Positions 31,554-39,723 of a stretch of 45,012 nt of DNA are shown here, piece by piece. Below the pieces are notes generated by a model that saw nothing but the letters and a program-made list of their open reading frames with translations, was not told the DNA's origin and did not search any database. Origin of the DNA: a virus; IMG/VR virus record IMGVR_UViG_3300042346_000047, positions 1-45,012 of that record. One strand, given 5' to 3'. A program made the translations under genes and the position numbers. The stretch's first letter is position 1; each line of letters starts with the position of its first letter.

Positions 31554-33460
31554 TTGATCTCCAATGCTGTTTTATCTTGCCAAGTTGTACCAACGTCTAC
31601 GCCAACCTTTAGTTGACATGGAAAGTCGATGTTAAAGTATTGTTTAAGATACAAAGGTGCTTTCTCCAAGGTATCTTTAGCTATACAAGCTGCATCGTAA
31701 CACACATCTTCTTCTGTGTCAAGTAGTACGCTGTCATGCACAGTCATTACTAATAATGCTTTGCGTGATAGGCCAGCTTCTTCTAGCTTACGTAACAAGA
31801 TACCTACCATCATAGGCACTACGTCACCTGTTGCAAAGCCCTGAATAGGCCAGTTCTTAAGTTCTGTAGGACTGAATGTTAGCTCTCCTGCTTTGTAGTC
31901 ACTAGCGTATTTCTTGAATACGTAATGTCTACCTGTTGGACTAGGGTGATAGTAGGTATATTGCGGCCCACTAACACCTTCTTCATAACTGATTACTGCT
32001 TTGTCATTTGCTTCCTTTACAATTGATTCATGATATTGCTTCACTCCTTTGTACCTAGTGTAGAACGTACTAATAAACTTCTTAGCTGTTGCTCTATCAC
32101 AGCCACTCTGCGCCATAAGAGTTGTAACACCACCTCCGTAAACGAGCAAGAAGCTAAATCGTTTAAAGGGCTTTCGTTCAGCATCTGTAGGATAGCGTCC
32201 GTACATCCCGTTGTACAGTTCTCTGTGCATATCTCTGCCATTGTTAATATCCTCAATGAGTTGTTTATCGTCAGCTAGATATGCCAGAGCCACCATCTCT
32301 AGTTGTGAATAGTCAAGCTCTAATATCTTACCATTAGGAAACCTACTGATGTATGCACGTTTAACGTCACCTGCATCAGTTTGATTCTGTAGGTTAGGAT
32401 TAGTAGCAGACAATCGACCTGTCTTTGTAGAGCAATGATTAAGATTAGGATAGATATTATTATCAGGGAATCTTAAGTCATTAAGACCCTCATAATAGGT
32501 TTCTTTAATCTTCTTTGCATCACGCATTACTAATAACTGAGCAGCAAACAAATCACCTGATGATGACAGACCTTTAAGCACCGCATCATCAACGCTGTAA
32601 TAGCCACTCTTACCTACCTCAATGCTAGGTATGTACTTGCCTTTAATAGTACGTACCTTGTCTACGTTCTTATACTTAGGCTTACCATTCTTGTACTCAC
32701 CAACAAGTTCACGTTCTACATATTTCTCCTGCCCTCCAAAAAAGTATAACGACAATTGCTTAGGACTCATGTAGTCAACATCACCTACAAGAAATCTAAT
32801 TGTCTCTGCTGTACCTCTGATTATGTCACCATACTTAACACATGCCTTACTTACGTAGTCCCAATCTACATACATACCATTACGATTCATCTCAATGGTT
32901 GCACGTAATGCATCCATCTGCACCATCATCAAGGGTATCAACCCTAGTTCTTCTGCTTCTAACCACTGCATCTTAAATATAGCTTCTGTGTTATGCACAT
33001 CAATACGTAGATAGCTCTCAAGTTCTGTAATTGGTATGTCTTCTGTACGTACACCTGCTTTCCAATACTTTTTAATCTTGTCATCCTTCAGTGCATGTTC
33101 ACCAATGTATTCAGCAGTTAACTCGTCAAGACTTGCATATAAATGTCTCTGTCCTGATAGAATGTATGCCGCAAGTTGTGTATCCCATATACGGGGCAGA
33201 ATGTTACTAGTAAGACGATAGATATATAGTAAGTCAAATTTAATGTTGTGACCAACTACTAATGATGCCTTATCTATTTCTTCTAATACAATATCTGCAT
33301 CCACACCTGTACTACAGTAGTGGGTAGTTACACGTGACGCACCTACGTACATAAAACCAGCGGCAATAATTTTATTACCTATCCACATAGGGTTAGCCTT
33401 GTTGTTACCAACAGGACAATCCATTGTAGTTTCTAGATCAAGTACTAGCGTGTTGCCCAT
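31550..33460 (-). CDS. DNA polymerase, family A with 3'-5' exonuclease, 636 aa
   Basis: The N-terminal exonuclease has D8/E10 in VLDLETTMD and a VVGHNIKFDLLY motif. The polymerase domain shows motif A with D383 in LELDYSQLEM, motif B around RKPFKRFSFLLVYGGGV (with the O-helix), and motif C with H575-D576 in TVHDSVLLD. There is no 5'-3' exonuclease domain, like T7 polymerase. No phage processivity factor is apparent. The start overlaps the helicase stop by 16 bases. Three relaxed-consensus palindromes occur in or near this gene, where exact copies are missing. Confidence 0.93.
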   Translation of the reverse strand: MGNTLVLDLETTMDCPVGNNKANPMWIGNKIIAAGFMYVGASRVTTHYCSTGVDADIVLEEIDKASLVVGHNIKFDLLYIYRLTSNILPRIWDTQLAAYILSGQRHLYASLDELTAEYIGEHALKDDKIKKYWKAGVRTEDIPITELESYLRIDVHNTEAIFKMQWLEAEELGLIPLMMVQMDALRATIEMNRNGMYVDWDYVSKACVKYGDIIRGTAETIRFLVGDVDYMSPKQLSLYFFGGQEKYVERELVGEYKNGKPKYKNVDKVRTIKGKYIPSIEVGKSGYYSVDDAVLKGLSSSGDLFAAQLLVMRDAKKIKETYYEGLNDLRFPDNNIYPNLNHCSTKTGRLSATNPNLQNQTDAGDVKRAYISRFPNGKILELDYSQLEMVALAYLADDKQLIEDINNGRDMHRELYNGMYGRYPTDAERKPFKRFSFLLVYGGGVTTLMAQSGCDRATAKKFISTFYTRYKGVKQYHESIVKEANDKAVISYEEGVSGPQYTYYHPSPTGRHYVFKKYASDYKAGELTFSPTELKNWPIQGFATGDVVPMMVGILLRKLEEAGLSRKALLVMTVHDSVLLDTEEDVCYDAACIAKDTLEKAPLYLKQYFNIDFPCQLKVGVDVGTTWQDKTALEIK

Positions 33461-34710
33461 TTTGATTTATACCTCGCCTTTGATGGTTCAATCTCTACTT
33501 CAAAGCACCCGTGTCTATGTGCTTCTAACGTGTCTTTACCTCCGAATAGTTTGTTCTTAGGCACGTGAATAAAACGTTGTAAATCCATTGCTGGTTCGTT
33601 ACTCTTACCAATGGTGATGATTGCATCTGCTTCTCCAATTTTGTCAGTCTTACTACCACGTAGTTGATTCATTTGAATCCACTTCTCACCCTCACCTGTA
33701 CCATCTACCTGCGATATGGCTATCACTGGACAATATTCTTTAGCCAAGTCTCTAGCCCACTCATACAGCTTACCAATGCGTAAGTCATCACGTGACTCGT
33801 TACTAAACCCATGCACCTTATCTAGTTGGTCAAAGATAATAAGACCGGGTTTAAACTCGGCAAACAACGTGCTAATTTTATTTACACTCTTGATGCCACT
33901 ATCATCATCTAACACTAAGAATCGTTCACCACCGTTACTAGTAAACTCTGTCTCATACACACTAGGGTTAGCTAACAAGTCACCAGTAGTAACACCATTG
34001 AATGCCTGTATCACACGCATCATAACCTTAGTACTTGATTCCTCATTGTTAATCCATATGACATGCTCATCAGGTTTCAATTGACTCATCATATAGCTTG
34101 CTTCACTAGCTACGAATGTAGTCTTACCACTCTCAGGTCTAGCCGCAACAATGATGAAGTCACCCTTACGTAGTGGGCCTAGTGCTACGTTCAACTCTTT
34201 AAGTCTCCAATCAAGACCGCCTGTTGCAACAATCTTTGATAGATAAGACAGACTAGGACTAACGAATACATCAGCTTTTTCAACACTTGCACCTATCTCT
34301 TTCTTGTAATCGTTAAGCATAGGCTCGATGGATGTAAGCTCACCACCTGACCCTGTGCCAATCTTCATACACACATCATAGATACGTGTGGCATAGTCAA
34401 CCTCAATTAGTTTAGCCAATATATCTTTTACAATGGGCGGTTCATCTGCTAAACATTCCTTCCACCAATCGAACGCTGCTTCGTATAGTGCAGGGTCTTT
34501 TATCTTCTTACCACGTACAATGTTAAAGAATGTATGAAACTCATTTATATCTACCTTGGTTCTACTAGGATAGTTATCCCAATATTCACCTAATACATTG
34601 AATATATCTAGTGTAATAGTTGATACATTGTGTTTCTTTACATGGTCTTTAAATCTATTATACGTATCTCTCTCACTAACTACTGTTAGTAAATCTATAT
34701 CGTATGACAT
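33445..34710 (-). CDS. DnaB-type replicative helicase, 421 aa
   Basis: A RecA-fold helicase. Walker A is ARPESGKT (190-197, K196), with Walker B at LIIFDQLDKV (D294) and a later AISQVDGTGEGEKW and QLRGSKTDKIGEAD region (arginine finger area). The N-terminal 150 residues are helical and could interact with the primase. Primase and helicase are separate genes here, unlike the fused T7 gp4. It should form the hexamer that drives the fork. It overlaps the polymerase and primase genes by a few bases at each end. Confidence 0.92.
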   Translation of the reverse strand: MSYDIDLLTVVSERDTYNRFKDHVKKHNVSTITLDIFNVLGEYWDNYPSRTKVDINEFHTFFNIVRGKKIKDPALYEAAFDWWKECLADEPPIVKDILAKLIEVDYATRIYDVCMKIGTGSGGELTSIEPMLNDYKKEIGASVEKADVFVSPSLSYLSKIVATGGLDWRLKELNVALGPLRKGDFIIVAARPESGKTTFVASEASYMMSQLKPDEHVIWINNEESSTKVMMRVIQAFNGVTTGDLLANPSVYETEFTSNGGERFLVLDDDSGIKSVNKISTLFAEFKPGLIIFDQLDKVHGFSNESRDDLRIGKLYEWARDLAKEYCPVIAISQVDGTGEGEKWIQMNQLRGSKTDKIGEADAIITIGKSNEPAMDLQRFIHVPKNKLFGGKDTLEAHRHGCFEVEIEPSKARYKSKWATR

Positions 34711-35537
34711 TACAGTTCCATTTCTTTTAAGCTTTCAATGTTAATCTCTTTTGCTTGAACAAAGTTCATACTAGTAACAACTTTGAATGTTGGACTAAGT
34801 TCTCTAAACAATGTCATAGCACCAAAATGACCCGCTTCATCATCATCTAACCATATCACAACTCTATCGTATGTGTCAAGCATTGCGTTTGTTATGTGCG
34901 ATTTATTTAACTTAGTGCCTAACAAACACAATGACGGATACCCTGCCATACTTAATTTATAACTACTGAGTAAATCTTCTACAATAACTAATGTTTTATT
35001 ACCTGTATCAGTAAGCAACCACTGTATATTATTATCTTTATTATATGTTAAATACTTTGGTTGTTTATCATACCTACGTACTTGATAACCTACACACGTA
35101 CCACCATACCATATAGGTAATATAATACCCTCTTTATATTCTCTAATTCTATAGTTAAAACATTCTTGTCCTGTAAAACCATACTGAGCCAGCCATAATT
35201 GCCCCCGTATATCAAAGTCATCATAGTGTGCTCTTGCTCTTGCATGTATCTCAGAAAAATCTTTTACACCAGTACGTAAAAGAGTTGCCTTTGCACCCAT
35301 TAACTTCATGCGTGATGTAGTTTCTCTGTGTCTATAATAACCACTATCACCACAGTTAAAACAGTGCCACAGATATGCATCGTCTACATGCTTAACTCCG
35401 AATCGTTTACGTGTGTCCACACCCATAGAACAAGTAGCATGATTGTATTTAGCAGAATGTCCTTCTTCAAGTTCTTCATAATCAGGTGCATTACTAGTAA
35501 GCTCTTTCAATGCTGCATGTCCATACAGTGTTGTCAT
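34710..35537 (-). CDS. DNA primase with zinc-binding and TOPRIM domains, 275 aa
   Basis: The zinc region has H33 and C36 in YNHATCSMG, then H58, C59 and C62 in LWHCFNCGDSG. The TOPRIM domain contains E187 (LVIVEDLLSSYKLS) and the D231-D233 motif (VIWLDDDEAGHFGA). The C-terminal helicase-contact region is short. It lays down RNA primers. A palindrome lies near each end of the gene (34769 and 35491). The gene overlaps the helicase start at its 3' end. Confidence 0.88.
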   Translation of the reverse strand: MTTLYGHAALKELTSNAPDYEELEEGHSAKYNHATCSMGVDTRKRFGVKHVDDAYLWHCFNCGDSGYYRHRETTSRMKLMGAKATLLRTGVKDFSEIHARARAHYDDFDIRGQLWLAQYGFTGQECFNYRIREYKEGIILPIWYGGTCVGYQVRRYDKQPKYLTYNKDNNIQWLLTDTGNKTLVIVEDLLSSYKLSMAGYPSLCLLGTKLNKSHITNAMLDTYDRVVIWLDDDEAGHFGAMTLFRELSPTFKVVTSMNFVQAKEINIESLKEMEL

Positions 35538-35833
35538 TGTTTAACTCCGAATCGTTCTGCGAATCCAAAATGTAGTGCGATGTTGTGGTGTGCATCCATC
35601 AACGCTTCATTGACACATTCAGTAGTTTCTTCGTGTTCATACAACAGTTCACTTTCGTCAACCAAGCCATCCTTGATTTGTTTCAGACAGTCAGCAACAA
35701 TCAACTCAGCAAATTTTGTATCATATGATTCTGAATAAACTTTTAACGCTTGTTCTTTGTCTGTAATTTTAATCATAGCATCAAGAGCATATTTTTTAGC
35801 TTGTTCAGCAAGTTCTTTAATTACGTCATTCAT
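35534..35833 (-). CDS. Conserved hypothetical protein, 99 aa
   Basis: The start is ATG 35833; the longer in-frame start at 35854 lies inside the neighbouring gene. The first half is helical (NDVIKELAEQAKKYALDAMI) and contains DTKFAELIVADCLKQIKDGL, a block I associate with many small phage proteins, and the C-terminus is HHNIALHFGFAERFGVKQ. No function is assigned. It overlaps the primase start by four bases. Confidence 0.65.
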   Translation of the reverse strand: MNDVIKELAEQAKKYALDAMIKITDKEQALKVYSESYDTKFAELIVADCLKQIKDGLVDESELLYEHEETTECVNEALMDAHHNIALHFGFAERFGVKQ

Positions 35834-36002
35834 TTGTATTATCCCAAAATTCATTACACTCAGGGTCTTCGTATGGTACTACAACAAAGTATGATTGTCT
35901 ATACTCATTTGATTTTGCTGTGAATCGGTAACACTTATCCCGCATAGGACAAATTAAATTACGTTTCTCATCTGCACCCTTACACATTGTAATATCAGCC
36001 AT
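35826..36002 (-). CDS. Cysteine-rich small phage protein, 58 aa
   Basis: The start is ATG 36002 with GGAG five bases upstream. The pattern MADITMCKGADEKRNLICPM and RDKCYRFTAKSNEYRQSYF, then DPECNEFW, gives C7, C18, C23 and a C-terminal Cys, which suits a small zinc-binding fold. Proteins with D-I-T-M-C, C-P-x-x-x-x-C-Y-R and Q-S-Y-F are frequent in phage early regions. Function unknown. Confidence 0.7.
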   Translation of the reverse strand: MADITMCKGADEKRNLICPMRDKCYRFTAKSNEYRQSYFVVVPYEDPECNEFWDNTNE

Positions 36003-36026
36003 AACATCTCCATTAATTAATGATGA

Positions 36027-36042
36027 CAGACCTTTCGGTCTG
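36027..36042 (-). other. Hairpin with GNRA-type loop upstream of small gene
   Basis: CAGACC (36027-36032) pairs with GGTCTG (36037-36042); on the minus strand the four-base loop reads GAAA, a GNRA tetraloop. It lies in the 47-base gap after the AAA+ gene, before the ribosome site of the 58-residue gene. It overlaps one of the TGATGACAGACC repeats (36021-36032). It may stabilise mRNA ends or be a processing site; it lacks a T-run and is not a standard terminator. Confidence 0.5.
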
Positions 36043-36049
36043 CCGTACA

Positions 36050-37099
36050 TCACTCACCGAATACTTTGACGTAGAATTCTTGCACAGATTTTACATCATC
36101 AGGGGTAAGCTTCTCAGTGAATGCAACCTGCAATGCATACTTAGCATCGTAGCGTTGGCACTTACGACCCCAATTAATCAGGGTACGTGGTGACATAGTA
36201 AGACCAATCTTACCTGTGTCATACGCATTACGCACAAGACCTGCAACACGCACCATCTTAGTAGCAACATCTTTAGCAATGTTACTCTTACTAGTAATGA
36301 TGGCTATCTCGTGCTTAGCATCAAGGTATGCAAGACGGATAGTGTTAGTGAATCGGTCGATAGTTGCACTGTTCTGGATACCTACACCAGAGAACGCACC
36401 AGTAGTGTCACCTTGTCCAACAGTGTTACCTGCAAACACCAGTCGAAAGTGTGCATCAGGTACGATGGTACGATCAGCAGACGTACCGGGCTTCTCTTTG
36501 AGATAGAGATAACCACCATCTTCTAACAAGTTCTGCATACCCATAGCAATTTCAGGGGGCATCAGTTCCCACTCATCTACAAGGCACACAGCACCATACT
36601 TACATGCTTCAGTGATAGCACCATCTTTCCACTCAGTACCTACACCTACACTAGCAGTGAGCATACCGAACAATGACGCACTTTCAATGTCACCTGACAT
36701 ATTGATACGAATGAACGGGCGGTTAAGCTTAGCACACACATACTTAACTAGCGATGACTTACCGCTACCTGTAGGGCCTGTAAGCAAGCTCTTATCGTTG
36801 TCTTCGATACCTGCTACTAGTAATGCTGCTTCATTACGTTGCACCACATAGTCAGCGTCAGCAGTAGGTACAAGACGTGCTACCTCTGCATCTGCATTGT
36901 CAGCCAATACAGTGACAGCGAAGTCACCGAAGTTAGGTACATAGCCGAACACCTTACTGAATAGCTTCTGACCATCTGACAATGTTACTGTCTTCTCTAC
37001 CTTGTCAGTAGGGGTTAGTGTAACCTCGGGTGTAGCAGGTACTTTACCCAAGTGTGCTGCGATAGCCTTAGCTACTTTGTCGTTGATTTCTACTGCCAT
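36050..37099 (-). CDS. MoxR/CobS-like AAA+ ATPase, 349 aa
   Basis: An AAA+ ATPase of the MoxR/CobS type. Walker A is GPTGSGKS (108-115), Walker B is LVDE (173-176) in VCLVDEWELMPPEI, and the FAGNTVGQGD sensor region and a MSPRTLINWGR sensor-2-like Arg follow. Such proteins pair with a VWA-domain partner, here the next gene upstream (37101-38822), as a chaperone-like remodelling complex. Annotations of cobalt chelatase would be by similarity only, since no CobN-type subunit is present. The product is likely a small remodelling machine of unknown target. Confidence 0.85.
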   Translation of the reverse strand: MAVEINDKVAKAIAAHLGKVPATPEVTLTPTDKVEKTVTLSDGQKLFSKVFGYVPNFGDFAVTVLADNADAEVARLVPTADADYVVQRNEAALLVAGIEDNDKSLLTGPTGSGKSSLVKYVCAKLNRPFIRINMSGDIESASLFGMLTASVGVGTEWKDGAITEACKYGAVCLVDEWELMPPEIAMGMQNLLEDGGYLYLKEKPGTSADRTIVPDAHFRLVFAGNTVGQGDTTGAFSGVGIQNSATIDRFTNTIRLAYLDAKHEIAIITSKSNIAKDVATKMVRVAGLVRNAYDTGKIGLTMSPRTLINWGRKCQRYDAKYALQVAFTEKLTPDDVKSVQEFYVKVFGE

Positions 37100-37100
37100 G

Positions 37101-38822
37101 TTAAATACTCCTGTCTAAGATTGAAAGAATTGTGCCTGAAAGATTAGCAATGTCTTTGACTACTTCATGCTTCTTATAAAACAAACGAACATTATCGTCA
37201 CAAATACCAATACCATATATGTCTACCCCACTAGCTTCAATGTCTTTAACTACACGTGCTGTGTACGCTGTAATGTCACCATGTGAATCACGCCCTGCGG
37301 GACTACCATCGGACAATACTAGTAACACCTTACGTTGTTCACGACGCATACCTAACACATACGACGCATACGCTAACGCATCACCATCTGTATTCTCCCA
37401 CAAACAACCACTAGCTACAGCAAAACGCTTAACTAGATCGGGTGTAGATACACGTTCACCGAAGTCATTGAACACCCATATCAAAGGGTCGTCATTACCT
37501 TCTGAGTTGGTGAAACCTAGCACATTGAATGCTATGTTAAGGGGCTTCAATGCTTCTGCCATAGCACCAGCACCAGCACATGCCATCTCATACTTCTTAC
37601 CTGACATACTACCACTACAGTCTACAAGCAATGTAACAGCCGTGTCAAGTGTGTCAGATACGATACGCTTACGGAACACACGGGTACTAGCTTCAGTGTT
37701 ACCTGACAATAGTTTATGCAAACTACCTGTGTGTAACTTACCACGTTTCAATCCGTACTCGTACCTGTCCCTGCTACGTGTCTGCAATCGCATACGCAAC
37801 TGATTAGCTAATGGCTTAGCATTACTAGTAATGTATTTGGATACATTATCTGCTTTAAAATAACCCTCACTATGACCCTTAACTGCACGATGTAACTCAG
37901 GGAATCGCACGATAATGTACTCATCCTTATGCGGTATGGTATATGCACCCTTGGTATCGGCTTTGTCTAGCATAAGGTGAATACCTGTACGAGTAGGCTT
38001 ATGCTCATGCCCAATGGCTTTCATAAGCTTCTCTACATCTACAAGTCTATCTTTCTCATCACCACCTGCACCTGCTTCCTCACCACCATCTGATTCACCA
38101 TCACCCTTACCCTTAGCTTTACCCTTACCACCTTCACCCTTAGTTTTACCTTCCTCAGTGTAGTCTTCAGGTTTAGCGTCAAACAAGTCAATCAAGATAC
38201 GCTTAGCTAGATCATACACACGTTCACCCACATCTAGCCCTGTGTCACAGCGCAATACTAGTAACTCATCGGTATATTTCTCAAGCTTGTGTAGCTTGTC
38301 AATACCATCATCATCTAGCATACTACCCATAACATCACGTGTCTCAGCAGCATTACCTATCCATGTACGTAGTGCTGCATCCCACACAAACAGAGGTAAC
38401 GTCAATCGTTGTTGCTCTGATAAGTCTGTATCTGTAGACTTCATACGCTTAACTATGTCATCTGCATACAACACCCAGTAGTTGTTACTAGTAATGGCAT
38501 CACCTGCATACTGACTATCGTTGATAAAGTCAATACGATGGTCTTCGATAAGGTTATTAATCAAAGCCAATAACCCTGTAGGTCGGTGCTTATTAAGCAC
38601 CTCAAAGTCGCTGTAACTGATATGGCTTGTCTCATGCTTTACATAGTAACGCATACGTGTCAGCCACTCAGCGGGAGTAGTACTAGTAATGGATGGCAAC
38701 CACATCATGCGCCCATCTGTACGTGGTGTACTTTCGGGTTTGTCCCACACAACTTTGATTCCACTATTCCTAGCACAACCTGCGACATAAGTCTCAAAGT
38801 TGACTACATCTAGATAATTCAT
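37101..38822 (-). CDS. VWA-domain protein with N-terminal HExxH metallopeptidase-like region, 573 aa
   Basis: The N-terminal part has H63-E64-T-S-H67 (VKHETSHISYSDF), followed by N90-x2-E93-D94 (NNLIEDHRID), a gluzincin-like arrangement known from putative metallopeptidases with VWA domains. Residues about 221-266 are a charged Gly/Lys/Glu linker. The C-terminal VWA domain has a complete MIDAS DxSxS (D401-C-S403-G-S405) and a later LVLSDGSPAG. It is next to the MoxR/CobS-like ATPase, with one base between the genes, so the two probably act together. CobT-like naming would rest on this VWA part. Four palindromes lie in this gene (37317, 37821, 38256, 38485) and one near its start (38681). Confidence 0.82.
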   Translation of the reverse strand: MNYLDVVNFETYVAGCARNSGIKVVWDKPESTPRTDGRMMWLPSITSTTPAEWLTRMRYYVKHETSHISYSDFEVLNKHRPTGLLALINNLIEDHRIDFINDSQYAGDAITSNNYWVLYADDIVKRMKSTDTDLSEQQRLTLPLFVWDAALRTWIGNAAETRDVMGSMLDDDGIDKLHKLEKYTDELLVLRCDTGLDVGERVYDLAKRILIDLFDAKPEDYTEEGKTKGEGGKGKAKGKGDGESDGGEEAGAGGDEKDRLVDVEKLMKAIGHEHKPTRTGIHLMLDKADTKGAYTIPHKDEYIIVRFPELHRAVKGHSEGYFKADNVSKYITSNAKPLANQLRMRLQTRSRDRYEYGLKRGKLHTGSLHKLLSGNTEASTRVFRKRIVSDTLDTAVTLLVDCSGSMSGKKYEMACAGAGAMAEALKPLNIAFNVLGFTNSEGNDDPLIWVFNDFGERVSTPDLVKRFAVASGCLWENTDGDALAYASYVLGMRREQRKVLLVLSDGSPAGRDSHGDITAYTARVVKDIEASGVDIYGIGICDDNVRLFYKKHEVVKDIANLSGTILSILDRSI

Positions 38823-39001
38823 TAATTCACCTTTGTAACATCAGGATACATATAGGTAACGAATATCCGATGATACTCGCTATCTAACCAGTTTTCTACC
38901 ACCTCATCAGCGGGTGTTTTCTCAAAGAATTCTTCTATTTCCTGTATAACTGCATTAGCTTCAGCAAATGATTTGAATTCCCTTATTCTATTCGTTGTCA
39001 T
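38822..39001 (-). CDS. Small hypothetical protein, 59 aa
   Basis: The start is ATG 39001 with GGAGG six bases upstream; an in-frame start at 39031 would lie in the previous small gene. The sequence MTTNRIREFKSFAEANAVIQ and EIEEFFEKTPADEVVENWLD suggests helices, ending with FVTYMYPDVTKVN. It is not recognised. The stop shares its last base with the start of the VWA gene. Confidence 0.6.
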   Translation of the reverse strand: MTTNRIREFKSFAEANAVIQEIEEFFEKTPADEVVENWLDSEYHRIFVTYMYPDVTKVN

Positions 39002-39074
39002 TCCAGACCTCCCAAAAGAACCACCCCACATATGTACATGCTAAAAATATTACTACAGTGTCGATAATATCCAT
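38988..39074 (-). CDS. Tiny single-helix membrane protein, 28 aa
   Basis: ATG 39074 to TAG 38988-38990. The translation MDIIDTVVIFLACTYVGWFF then WEVWNDNE is a single membrane helix with charged ends. It overlaps the start of the 59-residue gene by 14 bases, in the same manner as other genes here. Upstream is AAGGG at about ten bases, a rather long spacing, within a copy of the TGATGACAGACC repeat (39074-39085). Coding is plausible but tentative because of the size. Confidence 0.42.
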   Translation of the reverse strand: MDIIDTVVIFLACTYVGWFFWEVWNDNE

Positions 39075-39091
39075 GATGACAGACCCTTATG

Positions 39092-39193
39092 TTAATTTTT
39101 GCACCAATAGAATGAGAACCCAAAACGAAACACCTTAACAAAATGTAAACCACCTACTTTTTTATAGGAAAGTCTTTTCTTAGTGAGCTTCAT
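39092..39193 (-). CDS. Tiny basic aromatic protein, 33 aa
   Basis: ATG 39193 has AAGGG four to five bases upstream and runs to TAA 39092-39094. The translation MKLTKKRLSYKKVGGLHFVK then VFRFGFSFYWCKN is basic and aromatic with an F-V-K-V-x-R-F-G-F-S-F pattern, which I associate with small phage proteins. It directly follows the 54-residue membrane protein gene. No function is known. Confidence 0.45.
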   Translation of the reverse strand: MKLTKKRLSYKKVGGLHFVKVFRFGFSFYWCKN

Positions 39194-39194
39194 A

Positions 39195-39359
39195 TTACCC
39201 TTTCTTTGATAATACATCAGATACTTGCATACCCAACCAAAAACCACACGTTACTAGTAACGTTGTTACTGCATAATACCCATTTATGGTATACATGCAA
39301 TAGGTAATTACCAGCGAGATAGCTACAGATAGTAGCATGTTAGCTAACGTATACATCAT
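39195..39359 (-). CDS. Small two-helix membrane protein, 54 aa
   Basis: ATG 39359 (or the second ATG 39356) overlaps the stop of the upstream gene; GGGG lies a few bases before. It runs to TAA 39195-39197. Two hydrophobic segments: residues 6-20 (NMLLSVAISLVITY) and 31-44 (VTTLLVTCGFWLG). The genome-wide palindrome is here extended to 16 bp (ACGTTACTAGTAACGT, 39248-39263) and encodes TTLLVT, using the CTA-GTA frame. Function unknown. Confidence 0.5.
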   Translation of the reverse strand: MMYTLANMLLSVAISLVITYCMYTINGYYAVTTLLVTCGFWLGMQVSDVLSKKG

Positions 39360-39496
39360 TTGTCCCCTTGTGGTCTAAAACATAACAGTGCTTTGCATGA
39401 CATGTACAAGTCATCCCATACCCATTGTGCCGCTTCAAGTGTAGTCAATTCTACAGCTTGTAATTCGTTGTTTTCTTCCCAGTAGATAACGTACAT
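39356..39496 (-). CDS. Small hypothetical protein, 46 aa
   Basis: ATG 39496 has a good AAGGGG ribosome site (AAGGGGATATTATG). The translation MYVIYWEENNELQAVELTTL then EAAQWVWDDLYMSCKALLCF is a strand followed by a helix, ending at TGA 39356-39358. A pattern of beta strand then T-L-E-A-A-x-x-W suits a compact small fold. It is not recognised, but ribosome site and overlap with the next gene support translation. Confidence 0.5.
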   Translation of the reverse strand: MYVIYWEENNELQAVELTTLEAAQWVWDDLYMSCKALLCFRPQGDK

Positions 39497-39505
39497 AATA
39501 TCCCC

Positions 39506-39706
39506 TTATTCGCAAAGACATTCAAAGTATTGACGCAACACATTGTCGTCTTCAAAATTATTAGTATCATTCTGCAATTGATCTGCATCATAATCTTGAA
39601 ACCATAGTGTCTCATTGGTTACATTGTCTTCCACTTCATACGCCCACCCATTACCATGTGACGTGATTGTGTAACGCTCAGTGATTGATAAGAATTCATG
39701 TGCCAT
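39506..39706 (-). CDS. Small acidic hypothetical protein, 66 aa
   Basis: ATG 39706 has AAGGGG six bases upstream. The protein is beta-like at first (EFLSITERYTITSHGNGWAY) and acidic afterwards (VEDNVTNETLWFQDYDADQL to ECLCE). It is the second gene of the leftward arm, separated from the first by a 57-base spacer with two stem-loops. Function unknown. Its place suggests early expression against host functions, which is inference. Confidence 0.6.
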   Translation of the reverse strand: MAHEFLSITERYTITSHGNGWAYEVEDNVTNETLWFQDYDADQLQNDTNNFEDDNVLRQYFECLCE

Positions 39707-39723
39707 GTTAACCCCTTGATTAA

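Noticed and set aside
36050-38822. Cobalamin biosynthesis by CobS and CobT
   Set aside because: No CobN or other cobalamin gene is present, and MoxR/VWA pairs have many other roles. I kept the structural description only.
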